Source of the DNA: JBHHXR01 sp046757205
Lineage (GTDB): Bacteria > Pseudomonadota > Alphaproteobacteria > Rhodobacterales > Rhodobacteraceae
Direction: 5' to 3'
Assembly: GCA_046757205.1 (NCBI GenBank)
Contig: JBHHXR010000032.1
Span: 1 to 19,691 of the forward strand
Length of the DNA: 19,691 nt
The notes under the pieces are model-generated. The model saw nothing but the letters and a program-made list of their open reading frames with translations. It was not told the origin of the DNA and did no database searches. Shown here in pieces: positions 6,599 through 14,567 of this stretch (position 1 is its first letter; every line of letters begins with the position of its first letter). The position numbers and the translations under genes are program-made.

Positions 6599-7561
6599 TT
6601 GAGCGCGACCGATGCAGGTGCCGTGAATGCACCGTTTTCAAATCTGTTATCCAACAGGGGGCAGCGACGGACGGGGGCGGATCGAAACACCGCGGATGCG
6701 CGGAAGAAGCCACGAAAGGTCGCGGTCGGTGCTCTGGAAATGCCGGTTCTGTCCGCCTTCGTCGGAGCCGGGCTCTTCTACGCCTGGCTGCAAAGCGACG
6801 AGGGCTATCTGACCGCCGAGACCGGCGCCGGATACTACCTGGGCATCGCCGGCAGCGTGCTGATGCTCGCCCTGCTGCTTTATCCCCTGCGCAAACGGAT
6901 ACGCGCGCTGAGCGTGGTCGGCGAGGTGCGGACGTGGTTCCGCCTCCACATGGTTCTGGGCGTTGTCGGTCCGGCGCTCGTAGTGCTTCATTCGAATTTC
7001 TCCGCCGGTTCCGCCAACAGCGCGATCGCGCTGTTCAGCATGCTGCTGGTCGCCGGCAGCGGGTATATCGGAAGGTTCCTTTACGCCCATATCCATCGCG
7101 GTCTGTACGGCCGAAAGCTGCAGGTCCGCGAACTGCTGGACGACACCGAGGTCTTCAAGTCGGATCTTGCGTTCGGATCGCCCGAACTGGTTGAGATCGC
7201 GGAGTTTCTGGAGGCCTACGAGGCCCGACGGCTGCGCCCGGCGTCCGGATTGCTCGACAGCCTGTGGCGGCTCTTTGCATCTTCCGCCATGCGCCACAGC
7301 ACGCGCCGCAGGGTGAACAGAATGCTTTGCGCGGCGCTGGAGACGTGCGGCGAACGGGAAGACTGGCGGGTGCGCGAATCACGGAAGCGCATTGCCACGG
7401 CGACCGGACACCTCAGGCGGTTCTTCCGTGCCGTGGCGCGCGCCGAGGTCTTTCTTTTGTACGAGCGCCTTTTTGCACTCTGGCACATGCTGCACCTGCC
7501 GCTCTTCATCATCCTGATCATTGCCGCGCTGGGGCATGTCGTGGCCGTTCATCTTTACTGA
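6599..7561 (+). CDS. Integral membrane protein, probable di-heme cytochrome b (ferric-reductase-like fold)
   Basis: The 320-residue protein starts at TTG 6599, chosen because a perfect AGGAGG lies at 6588-6593, 5 nt upstream. After a basic N-terminal region come about five membrane helices (about 47-64, 79-96, 113-132, 142-162, 298-318), with a long charged cytoplasmic-like loop (about 165-290) before the last. Two His pairs with 14-residue spacing stand out: H117/H131 in one helix and H299/H313 in another. Helices III and V of NOX/ferric reductases hold two stacked b hemes in the same way, so transmembrane electron transfer is the likely role. No FAD or NADPH domain is attached; the flavoprotein at 2540-3844 could supply it. 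The gene is followed after 19 bp by the multiheme cytochrome gene, so the two are probably one transcript. The family name is not known to me. Confidence 0.75.
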   Translation: MSATDAGAVNAPFSNLLSNRGQRRTGADRNTADARKKPRKVAVGALEMPVLSAFVGAGLFYAWLQSDEGYLTAETGAGYYLGIAGSVLMLALLLYPLRKRIRALSVVGEVRTWFRLHMVLGVVGPALVVLHSNFSAGSANSAIALFSMLLVAGSGYIGRFLYAHIHRGLYGRKLQVRELLDDTEVFKSDLAFGSPELVEIAEFLEAYEARRLRPASGLLDSLWRLFASSAMRHSTRRRVNRMLCAALETCGEREDWRVRESRKRIATATGHLRRFFRAVARAEVFLLYERLFALWHMLHLPLFIILIIAALGHVVAVHLY

Positions 7562-7580
7562 TACGCGACACTCCGCAGCC

Positions 7581-8951
7581 ATGCCCGGCAGCCGTCCGAT
7601 ACTGTTCGCAGTGCTCCTTCTGCTGTCGGTTCCTGTGGCGGGCGTCGCCGTCGCCCAGAGCTGGTACGAGCGCCTCGTGATGCCGGGCGAGCTTGTCGCG
7701 GGTCATGCCGATCTTGAAACGAAGTGCGACAATTGCCACACCTCGTTTTCCAAGAGCTCGCAGCGGCGCCTTTGCCTCGACTGCCACAAGAAGGTGGCTG
7801 GCGACGTGCGGGACGGCACCGGCTTTCACGGTCTGCGGCCGGAAATCGGTTCCCAGGAATGCAGTCACTGCCATACCGACCATGTGGGCCGCGACGCCGA
7901 CATCGTTCAGCTCGACGAGGAAACCTTCGATCACGGATCCACGGATTTCGTACTTCGCGGCAGGCACGCCGCGGTTGTCTGTACGGGCTGCCACGCGCCG
8001 AAAAAGAAATTCCGCGACGCGCCGCATGCCTGCGTCGACTGTCATGGCGACACCGACCCCCACCGGGGAAACCTCGGAAAGGACTGCGCCGTCTGTCACG
8101 GTGAAGACGGCTGGACCGATACCAGGCAATTCGATCACGACAAGACGGACTTTCCGCTCAAGGACGCGCACAGGGAGGTCGAGTGCCTGAGCTGCCACAT
8201 AGGCGAAGTCTACAAGGGTCTGCCCAAGGTCTGCGCCGATTGCCACCGGATACAGGACGTGCACGGCGCGCGCTACGGCGACAAGTGCGAAACCTGTCAC
8301 CGGCCCACGAAATGGGACGAGATCGGCTTCAACCATGACCGGGATACCGATTTCGCCCTGATCGGCGGGCACAAGCAGGTCAAGTGCGACACCTGCCATA
8401 CCGGCGATCTTTATCGGGAAGAACCCGGTACGGGCTGCGCCGACTGCCACGGCAGGACCGATCCGCACAACGGCCAGCTGGGCAAGATGTGCGATACCTG
8501 CCACACGCCCGAAGGCTGGCGGCGGGAAGTGCTATTCGACCACGACATCACGCGGTTCCCGCTGATCGGCCTGCACGCCGTCGTGCCCTGCGAGGATTGC
8601 CATCTGACCCCTGCCTACCGCGACGCGCCGGTAGACTGCGCCGAGTGCCACGGCGAGGACGATTTCCACGACGGGCGTCTGGGAGACCGCTGCGATTCCT
8701 GCCACAACCCAAACGGCTGGAAACTGTGGGTTTTTGATCACGATACGCAGACGAGATATCCCCTGACCGGGGCCCATGACGGTCTGGACTGCAACGCCTG
8801 CCATACCAAGGCGCGATCCGCCAGCCTGCGGATACCGCGCGCCTGCGTGTCCTGCCATGCCCGCGACGACGTTCACCGAGGCCAGTTCGGCAGACGCTGC
8901 AGCAACTGCCACATAACGCGGAACTTCCGGAATGTCCGGTTGCGCCGCTAG
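7581..8951 (+). CDS. Periplasmic octadecaheme (18 CXXCH) c-type cytochrome
   Basis: From the ATG at 7581 the product has 456 residues with a clear signal peptide (1-25, cleavage probably after AVA). In-frame starts further upstream lie inside or against the previous gene and would spoil the signal peptide. There are 18 CXXCH heme-binding motifs, at residues 49, 65, 94, 134, 151, 169, 202, 218, 236, 269, 286, 304, 337, 353, 371, 404, 422 and 440. The last 15 hemes fall in five tandem units of 67-68 residues, each with three hemes and a FDHD..T.FPL.G.H linker that may supply axial His ligands; the first unit is less regular. This resembles cytochrome c3/c7-type multiheme wires. It should carry electrons within the periplasm, fed by the membrane cytochrome b just upstream. 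CcmG, CcmH and CcmI are encoded on the opposite side of the promoter region. Confidence 0.9.
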   Translation: MPGSRPILFAVLLLLSVPVAGVAVAQSWYERLVMPGELVAGHADLETKCDNCHTSFSKSSQRRLCLDCHKKVAGDVRDGTGFHGLRPEIGSQECSHCHTDHVGRDADIVQLDEETFDHGSTDFVLRGRHAAVVCTGCHAPKKKFRDAPHACVDCHGDTDPHRGNLGKDCAVCHGEDGWTDTRQFDHDKTDFPLKDAHREVECLSCHIGEVYKGLPKVCADCHRIQDVHGARYGDKCETCHRPTKWDEIGFNHDRDTDFALIGGHKQVKCDTCHTGDLYREEPGTGCADCHGRTDPHNGQLGKMCDTCHTPEGWRREVLFDHDITRFPLIGLHAVVPCEDCHLTPAYRDAPVDCAECHGEDDFHDGRLGDRCDSCHNPNGWKLWVFDHDTQTRYPLTGAHDGLDCNACHTKARSASLRIPRACVSCHARDDVHRGQFGRRCSNCHITRNFRNVRLRR

Positions 8952-8979
8952 CCGTGGGCCCCTTGAAAGGGCGCGGCCG

Positions 8980-8993
8980 CGGGTGCGGACCCG
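8980..8993. terminator. Possible stem-loop after the multiheme cytochrome gene
   Basis: CGGGT-GCGG-ACCCG forms a 5-bp stem with a 4-nt loop 29 bp past the cytochrome stop codon; GGGCCCC/GGGGGCCC runs nearby could form larger pairings. No T-run follows, so termination here is uncertain. Confidence 0.25.
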
Positions 8994-9084
8994 TCCGATG
9001 ACCGGGGGCCCTCTTGCCGAAGATCGGCGTCGATGCGGACGGTTCCGGCGCTCAGGTACCACGCGATCACTTTTTCGTTCCGTC

Positions 9085-9098
9085 TTGATCCAGATCAG
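9085..9098 (+). promoter_or_regulatory. FNR/FixK-type box upstream of the ferredoxin operon
   Basis: TTGATCCAGATCAG matches the TTGAT-N4-ATCAA consensus of FNR, FnrL and FixK regulators at 9 of 10 positions. Its centre is 67 bp before the ATG of the first operon gene at 9159. It suggests activation or repression under low oxygen. A nearly identical box precedes the globin gene. Confidence 0.6.
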
Positions 9099-9158
9099 TG
9101 ACTACGCTTTTTCGCGGTCTAGGCTCCGCCCATCGACAGCAACCACCGGAGACCGCGG

Positions 9159-10124
9159 ATGAGCGGCAGTGACAGCGTGCGACAGGCGCCGCGGGGCGGC
9201 GCGGGGAAGGCGTTCGCCGCCGACCCCGACGGGATACCGGTTGGGGGGTTTCCGATCGTCACGAGGACCGATTTTTCCGACACTACCTTCCTGCTCGAAA
9301 TCGGGCATCCGGCGATGGCTCGGGCGTCGCGGCCGGGCCAGTTCGTCATCGTCATCGCCCACGATCACGGGGAACGCATCCCGCTGACCATCGCCGATTT
9401 CGACCGCGGCCGGGGAACCGTGACACTGGTGGTTCAGGCGGTCGGCAAGACCACGCGCGAGATGCAGCGGCGGTGCCTTGAAGGCACTACCATCCTCGGG
9501 ATGGTCGGGCCGATGGGCCAACCGAGCGAGATCGGCGAGGCGAAGAAAGTGATCTGCGTCGGTGGCGGATTGGGCGTTGCGCCGGTCTATCCGCAAGCCC
9601 GCGGGTTCAAGGAGTCCGGTGCCTACGTGATCGGCGTGGTCGGGTTCCGCAATCGCGATCTGGTGTTCTGGGAGGACAAGTTCCGCGCCGTGTGCGACGA
9701 GTTTATCATTTGCACCGACGATGGGTCGGCGGGTATCAAGGGGCTTGTGACCAAGGGTGTCGAACAGGCGATCGCCGCGCATGACGATATCGACGAGTTG
9801 GTGGCCATCGGCCCGCCGATCATGATGCGCGCCTGCGCCGAAACCACCCGGCCGCACCGTATCAGGACAACGGTGAGCCTCAACCCGATCATGGTCGACG
9901 GCACCGGAATGTGCGGCGGGTGCCGGGTCAAGGTCGGCGACCGGATCAGGTTTGCCTGCGTTGACGGCCCCGACTTCGACGGCCACGCGGTCGACTTCGA
10001 TGACCTGATGGCGCGGCAGCGGCGCTTCCGGGAGGCGGAGCAGGAAGCGCTCGAACGCTGGGCGGAAAGCTGCCGCCGGCTGGACATGCAACCCAACCCG
10101 GCACCCGGCGTGGAAGGAGCCTAG
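9159..10124 (+). CDS. NfnA/SudB-like FAD/NAD(P)-binding ferredoxin reductase subunit
   Basis: The 321-residue protein belongs to the sulfide dehydrogenase/dihydroorotate-dehydrogenase electron-transfer group, like the small subunit of NADH-dependent ferredoxin:NADP+ oxidoreductase (Nfn). The FAD-binding RIPLTIAD motif lies at 73-80, the nucleotide-binding GGGLGVAP at 135-142, and a C-terminal [2Fe-2S] site at D247, C252, C255 and C267 (VDGTGMCGGC...FACVDGP). Residues 1-25 and the tail after about 285 extend beyond the core. GGAG lies 7 nt before the ATG. The gene opens a tight five-gene operon and the next gene follows after 3 bp. Pairing with the NfnB/GltD-like subunit is almost certain; whether the complex bifurcates electrons as in Thermotoga is unknown. 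Confidence 0.88.
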   Translation: MSGSDSVRQAPRGGAGKAFAADPDGIPVGGFPIVTRTDFSDTTFLLEIGHPAMARASRPGQFVIVIAHDHGERIPLTIADFDRGRGTVTLVVQAVGKTTREMQRRCLEGTTILGMVGPMGQPSEIGEAKKVICVGGGLGVAPVYPQARGFKESGAYVIGVVGFRNRDLVFWEDKFRAVCDEFIICTDDGSAGIKGLVTKGVEQAIAAHDDIDELVAIGPPIMMRACAETTRPHRIRTTVSLNPIMVDGTGMCGGCRVKVGDRIRFACVDGPDFDGHAVDFDDLMARQRRFREAEQEALERWAESCRRLDMQPNPAPGVEGA

Positions 10125-10127
10125 CAC

Positions 10128-11630
10128 ATGGCGCGAAAGACGATTCGCACGATCCCGCAGGATCGGGCGCCCATGCCTGTCCAGGACCCCGAAGTCCGGG
10201 CCCGGAACTTCGACGAGGTATCGCTCGGCTTCAGCGCGGAGCAGGCGCTCCTTGAATGCGAGCGCTGCCTGATCTGCCCGCAGCCGGCCTGCATAGACGG
10301 CTGCCCGGTCAATATCGACATTCCGGCGTTCATCCTCAGGCTTATCGACAAGGATTACAGGGGCGCCTACGAGATCGTGTCCGATTCCAACCTGTTGCCG
10401 GCAATCTGCGGCCGGGTGTGCCCGCAGGAAGACCAGTGCGAAGGCGTCTGCCCGGTCGGCGGCACGCTGGAGCCGGTCGCCATCGGACGGCTTGAACGCT
10501 GGGTCGGCGACAGGGCGATCTCCGAGGGATGGGTGCGGCACAGCCATATCGAATCCAATGGTTTCCGCATCGGAATCATCGGCTCCGGCCCGGCCGGCAT
10601 GGCCTGCGCCGCCGATCTCGCCAAGGCCGGTTGCGACGTCACCGTCTACGAGGCGCTGCACGAACCGGGCGGTGTTCTGCGCTATGGTATCCCGGATTTC
10701 CGCCTGCCGAACTCGGTGGTCGACGCCGAGATCGGCAAGTTGCTCGAACTGGGCATCAAGATCAAATGCAACACGCTTGTCGGGCGGTTGTTCACCGTTG
10801 AACAAATGATCGATGAAATGGGCTATGACGCCGTGTTCATCGGCACCGGCGCCGGCTCGCCGAAGTTCATGAACATTCCGGGCGAGAACCTCAATGGCGT
10901 GCTCTCGGCGAACGAACTGCTGACCCGCTGCAACCTGATGAATGCGGGGCGTTTTCCCGATTTCGACACGCCGTTGCAGATGGGAAAACGCGTCGCGGTG
11001 ATCGGGTCGGGAAACACCGCGATGGACGCCATGCGGGTTTCGCTGCGGCTCGGGGCAGAAAAAGTCAGCTGCGTTTATCGGCGCACCGAGGCGGAAAGCC
11101 CCGCGCGGCTGGAAGAACTGCATCACGCGAAAGAGGAGGGGATCGATTTCCACTGGCTGACGGCGCCGGTCGAAATTCTCGGCGACGCCGAGGATCGCGT
11201 GCGCGCCATGCGTTGTATCAGAATGGAGCTTGGCGAACTCGACGATTCCGGCCGCAGGCGCCCGGTTCCCGTGGCCGGCAGCGAGTACGAGCTGGAAACC
11301 GACATGGTCGTCTACGCCATCGGCACCAGCGCAAACCCGATCCTCGGCCAGACATCGCGCATCCGGCTCGACAAGCGCGGGTACATCGAAACCGACGACA
11401 ACCTTGCCACGTCGATGGCCGGGGTCTATGCCGGCGGCGATATCGTCACCGGCTCGGCGACGGTGATCCTGGCGATGGGCGCCGGGCGCAAGGCAGCGCG
11501 GAGCATAAGGGACTACCTTGGCATCCGGGACAGCGGCGCCATCTACCGGGATCGGGACCGTGGTCTCGAAAACACGGTCTTCGGCATAGACCGGACCGAA
11601 AAGATTTTCGCCAGGGTAAGGGTGGCATAG
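10128..11630 (+). CDS. NfnB/GltD-like Fe-S flavoprotein (NADPH-dependent oxidoreductase large subunit)
   Basis: The 500-residue protein matches the glutamate synthase small-subunit/NfnB family. Cys-rich N-terminal motifs bind two [4Fe-4S] clusters (C44, C47, C50, C55, C59 in ECERCLICPQPACIDGCP, and C94, C98, C104, C108 in ICGRVCPQEDQCEGVCP). The FAD motif GSGPAG lies at 152-157, followed by LRYGIPDFRLP. A second dinucleotide fold (VAVIGSGNTAMDAMR, then CVYRR) binds NADPH, and the C-terminal element AGVYAGGDIVTGSATV closes the FAD site. AAGGAG 8 nt upstream supports the ATG. With the preceding gene it should form an NfnAB-like dimer. Because korAB follow directly, it may instead serve as the NADP-reducing subunit of a 2-oxoglutarate:NADP+ oxidoreductase, such as that described from Azoarcus evansii (from memory). 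Authentic GltD is less likely, since no gltB is nearby. Confidence 0.88.
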   Translation: MARKTIRTIPQDRAPMPVQDPEVRARNFDEVSLGFSAEQALLECERCLICPQPACIDGCPVNIDIPAFILRLIDKDYRGAYEIVSDSNLLPAICGRVCPQEDQCEGVCPVGGTLEPVAIGRLERWVGDRAISEGWVRHSHIESNGFRIGIIGSGPAGMACAADLAKAGCDVTVYEALHEPGGVLRYGIPDFRLPNSVVDAEIGKLLELGIKIKCNTLVGRLFTVEQMIDEMGYDAVFIGTGAGSPKFMNIPGENLNGVLSANELLTRCNLMNAGRFPDFDTPLQMGKRVAVIGSGNTAMDAMRVSLRLGAEKVSCVYRRTEAESPARLEELHHAKEEGIDFHWLTAPVEILGDAEDRVRAMRCIRMELGELDDSGRRRPVPVAGSEYELETDMVVYAIGTSANPILGQTSRIRLDKRGYIETDDNLATSMAGVYAGGDIVTGSATVILAMGAGRKAARSIRDYLGIRDSGAIYRDRDRGLENTVFGIDRTEKIFARVRVA

Positions 11631-11648
11631 TTTGGGAAACGGGATTTC

Positions 11649-13553
11649 ATGAACGTTCAGGACAAACTCAAGTCAGTCGGCGTGAACCGGGAACCGGACC
11701 GGACTGCCGGTCCCGCCACGCTGGTAGACGAGCACATCGTGGAAATCGTCAGCGATTCCGGCGAAGGCGCGCAACGTTGCGGCCAGTCCTTCGGCGCGAT
11801 CGCCGCACGCATGGGCAACGGTATCTGGACGGTGGAGATCATCCCGGCGGAAATCCAGCCCCCGGCGCGAAGCGTGGCCGGCACCAGCGGCAACCGGGTG
11901 CGGCTGGCGTCGCACCGGGTGACCAACGGCGGCGACGCCGCCGATCTGGTCGTGGCCTTCAACGAACAGGTGCTGCTGAGCCGACTGCGCATCGGCGAGA
12001 TCAAGCCGGGCGGCATCATTGTGCTGGAAAGCATGTGGCGCGACTGCGGCGACCCGGAGATCGAGGCGTCCTACGCCGAGGTCTGCGAGGAGATACGCAA
12101 CGGCGGCTATCTCCTCTACGAGGTGCCGATGGAGGCGGAGTGCGTGAAATACGTGCCTGATCCGCGGCGCGGCAAGAACATGTTCGCCCTCGGCATGCTG
12201 TGCCACATCTACAGTCTCGACCCCGAGATGGCGCGCGCCCAGGTGCGGTTCGTTTTCGCCAAGAAGGACGAAAAGATCATCGACGCCAACATAGAGCTTC
12301 TCGATGCCGGACAGGCTTGGGCGGCTGCGAACCTCGATCTGCATTTCTCGGTGCCTGCGACGCGCCCGAGCGAGCCGCAGGTGGTGATGAACGGCAACGT
12401 GGCACTGGCGCTCGGCGTCGTCGCATCGGGAATGGAAGTCTGTTCCATGTACCCGATCACACCGGCTACGTCGGCATCGCACTATCTCAGTTCGATATTC
12501 GAGAAAGTCGGCTGCGTGGTGCATCAGGCAGAGGACGAAATCGCCGCTTGCACCTTCGCTATCGGCGCCTCCTACGCAGGTAAATGCGCGTTGACCATTA
12601 CTTCGGGTCCGGGGTTGTCGCTGAAGCAAGAGGGTATCGGTCTGGCCGTGATGACCGAGATCCCGCTGGTGGTGATCGACGTCCAGCGCGGCGGACCGAG
12701 CACCGGGCTTCCGACGAAGGCCGAACAGAGCGATCTGCTTGCCGCCTGTTTCGGCAGCCATGGCGACGCCCCGAAGGTGGTGATGGCGGTGTCCAGCATC
12801 GAGGACTGCTTTTACTCCGTCATCACCGCGCGCAAGATCGCCGAGACCTTCAACATGGTTGTCGTCGTGCTGTCTGACGCCAGCCTGGCGACCGCCCAGC
12901 AGCCCTTCGTGCGTCCGCAGTTCAACGAGGACTGGCTGGCTCCGCCGATCGACCAGAGCACGGTTCCCGAAGGGGCTCTCCCCTACGACTGGGATTCCGA
13001 CACCGGCATTGCCACCAGATTCATCCCCGGCCAGCCCAACGGCATGCACTGCCTGACCGGCCTGGCACACGACCGGAACAGCCGGGTCGCCTACGACCCG
13101 GAGGTCAACCAGGAAGGCATACGTCAGCGCCGGCACAAGCTGGCAGCCCTGCAAAAAACTCTTCGGACCCCGCCGGTTGTGGGGGACGGCGAAGGCGATC
13201 TGCTGCTGGTCGGCTGGGGCAGTACACGCGGCGCCATCGAAGAGGCCGTCGAACGCCTGCGCGGCGCCGGGCACCGCGTATCGTCGATGCATCTCAAGTT
13301 CCTGCAACCGATGGCGACGGGTATCGGTGACGTTCTGCGGCGCTTCGCAAAGGTGATGACGATCGAGAACAACTGGGGCGACACGCTCGATGACGAGATG
13401 ATCGACGAATCGAACCGCCGTTATTCCGACCTGGCATTTCTCCTGAGATCGCGCTTCCTGGTCGACGTCGACTGCTGGGGTGAGGCGCGCGGGCTGCCGC
13501 CCAAGCCCGGAGAAATCGCCGAAGCGGCGCTCCGCAAACTGGCGAAGGCATAG
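11649..13553 (+). CDS. korA: 2-oxoacid:ferredoxin oxidoreductase, gamma-alpha fusion subunit (KorA type)
   Basis: This 634-residue subunit belongs to enzymes that oxidatively decarboxylate a 2-oxoacid to its CoA thioester and reduce ferredoxin. Residues about 31-235 are the gamma domain (SDSGEGAQRCGQ at the start, RVTNGGDAADLVVAFNE). Residues about 245-430 are the PYR-type TPP-binding alpha domain, with YPITPATSAS (268-277), QAEDEIAA (293-300) containing the TPP-activating Glu region, TSGPG (318-322) and RGGPSTGLPT (347-356). A transketolase-C-like domain follows (about 510-600). The gamma-alpha fusion and these motifs are typical of KorA-type subunits, so 2-oxoglutarate is the likely substrate, but other 2-oxoacids cannot be excluded. 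The gene starts 18 bp after the NfnB-like gene with only a weak ribosome site, and korB follows after 9 bp. Confidence 0.9.
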   Translation: MNVQDKLKSVGVNREPDRTAGPATLVDEHIVEIVSDSGEGAQRCGQSFGAIAARMGNGIWTVEIIPAEIQPPARSVAGTSGNRVRLASHRVTNGGDAADLVVAFNEQVLLSRLRIGEIKPGGIIVLESMWRDCGDPEIEASYAEVCEEIRNGGYLLYEVPMEAECVKYVPDPRRGKNMFALGMLCHIYSLDPEMARAQVRFVFAKKDEKIIDANIELLDAGQAWAAANLDLHFSVPATRPSEPQVVMNGNVALALGVVASGMEVCSMYPITPATSASHYLSSIFEKVGCVVHQAEDEIAACTFAIGASYAGKCALTITSGPGLSLKQEGIGLAVMTEIPLVVIDVQRGGPSTGLPTKAEQSDLLAACFGSHGDAPKVVMAVSSIEDCFYSVITARKIAETFNMVVVVLSDASLATAQQPFVRPQFNEDWLAPPIDQSTVPEGALPYDWDSDTGIATRFIPGQPNGMHCLTGLAHDRNSRVAYDPEVNQEGIRQRRHKLAALQKTLRTPPVVGDGEGDLLLVGWGSTRGAIEEAVERLRGAGHRVSSMHLKFLQPMATGIGDVLRRFAKVMTIENNWGDTLDDEMIDESNRRYSDLAFLLRSRFLVDVDCWGEARGLPPKPGEIAEAALRKLAKA

Positions 13554-13562
13554 GAGGCGACT

Positions 13563-14561
13563 ATGACCGCGACCATGACCCAATGCCTGATGCAACTGGT
13601 CGAAGAGCATCACACCCTGTCGGACTATCAGAGCGACACGCTGCCGCGCTGGTGCAAGGGCTGTGGCGACAACGCGATCCTGACGGCGATGCAGCGGCTG
13701 TGCCGCGACGAGAACCTGGCGCCCGAAAAAACCGTCTGCGTGTCCGGCATCGGCTGCTCCAGCCGACTGCCGCACTACATGAATGCGTACGGTTTTCACG
13801 GCGTGCATGGCCGCGCCCTGCCGGTCGCCGAAGGGATCAAGCTGCGCAGGCCGGACCTGAACGTGTTCGTGACCACCGGCGACGGCGACTGCTGCAGCAT
13901 CGGCGCGGCGCACTGGGTGCACGCCATTCGTTACAACATGAACATGACGGTGCTGCTTCACGACAACCAGATCTACGGGCTGACCAAGAAACAGGCGTCG
14001 CCGACGTCGCCCAAGGGACTGAAAAGCAACACGACGCCGCGCGGAGCCTACCTCGATCCCTTGAACCCCCTTACCGTGACCCTCGGGGTGGCCAACGTGT
14101 CTTTCGTTGCTCAGGCCGCGGACTGGATCCCCGACCTGCTCTACGACATTCTTCGCCAGGCCTACCGTCATCACGGGCTTTCGTTCGTCCGGATCCTCCA
14201 GCGCTGCCCGGAGTTCATGGACCACAACTTCGATGATTTCGTCCACGATCCGCTGAAGACGCGGATCCTGGTTCACGGTAACGGCCTGCGCCTGAAACCG
14301 GAGGTGTCGCGCATCTACCGCAACCAGGAAGTGCATGATCCGCTGGACATGGCGCGCGCCCTGGCCATTGCCTCGCTGGAGGATGAAGCCCCCGTTGGCA
14401 TTCTCTACCGTAACCCGGACGTGCCCTGTTACGAAGAAATCCGCCAGGGCGAGCGGCCGAACACGCCTGACCTTATCCGGACCGTGCTCGACGAGGAGTT
14501 TGACAAGGTCACGATCTGGCCGGATGCCGAAACCGGCGGCACGCCGGAACCGGCGGAGTAG
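13563..14561 (+). CDS. korB: 2-oxoacid:ferredoxin oxidoreductase beta subunit (KorB type)
   Basis: The 332-residue beta subunit binds the diphosphate part of TPP and one [4Fe-4S] cluster. WCKGCG (30-35) with C31 and C34, then C65 in SGIGCSSRLP and C215 in LQRCPEF, give the four expected cluster ligands. The TPP/Mg motif begins GDGDCCSIG (106-114) and ends NQIYGLTKKQASPTS (135-149), the hallmark of KorB-type subunits. AGGAGG lies 5 nt before the ATG, overlapping the korA stop. It pairs with the preceding KorA-type subunit. The C-terminal extension after about 225 is short and variable, as in other members. Confidence 0.93.
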   Translation: MTATMTQCLMQLVEEHHTLSDYQSDTLPRWCKGCGDNAILTAMQRLCRDENLAPEKTVCVSGIGCSSRLPHYMNAYGFHGVHGRALPVAEGIKLRRPDLNVFVTTGDGDCCSIGAAHWVHAIRYNMNMTVLLHDNQIYGLTKKQASPTSPKGLKSNTTPRGAYLDPLNPLTVTLGVANVSFVAQAADWIPDLLYDILRQAYRHHGLSFVRILQRCPEFMDHNFDDFVHDPLKTRILVHGNGLRLKPEVSRIYRNQEVHDPLDMARALAIASLEDEAPVGILYRNPDVPCYEEIRQGERPNTPDLIRTVLDEEFDKVTIWPDAETGGTPEPAE

Positions 14562-14567
14562 GGCGAG

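Noticed and set aside
6363..6713. Minus-strand 116-codon frame across the divergent promoter region
   Set aside because: It covers the start of the membrane cytochrome gene and the phased repeats, and the product resembles no protein.
7710..8940. Periodic DNA similarity that might suggest a repeat array
   Set aside because: The roughly 200-bp periodicity is explained by the tri-heme protein repeats; the DNA copies are divergent and there are no spacers, so it is not CRISPR or satellite DNA.
9102..11153. Long minus-strand open frame opposite the NfnA/NfnB-like genes
   Set aside because: Same reasoning: antisense shadow, no ribosome site or domain.
10128..11630. Annotation as glutamate synthase small subunit (gltD)
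   Set aside because: No gltB is present, an NfnA-like partner lies 3 bp upstream and korAB follow, so an Nfn/Kor-type role fits better.
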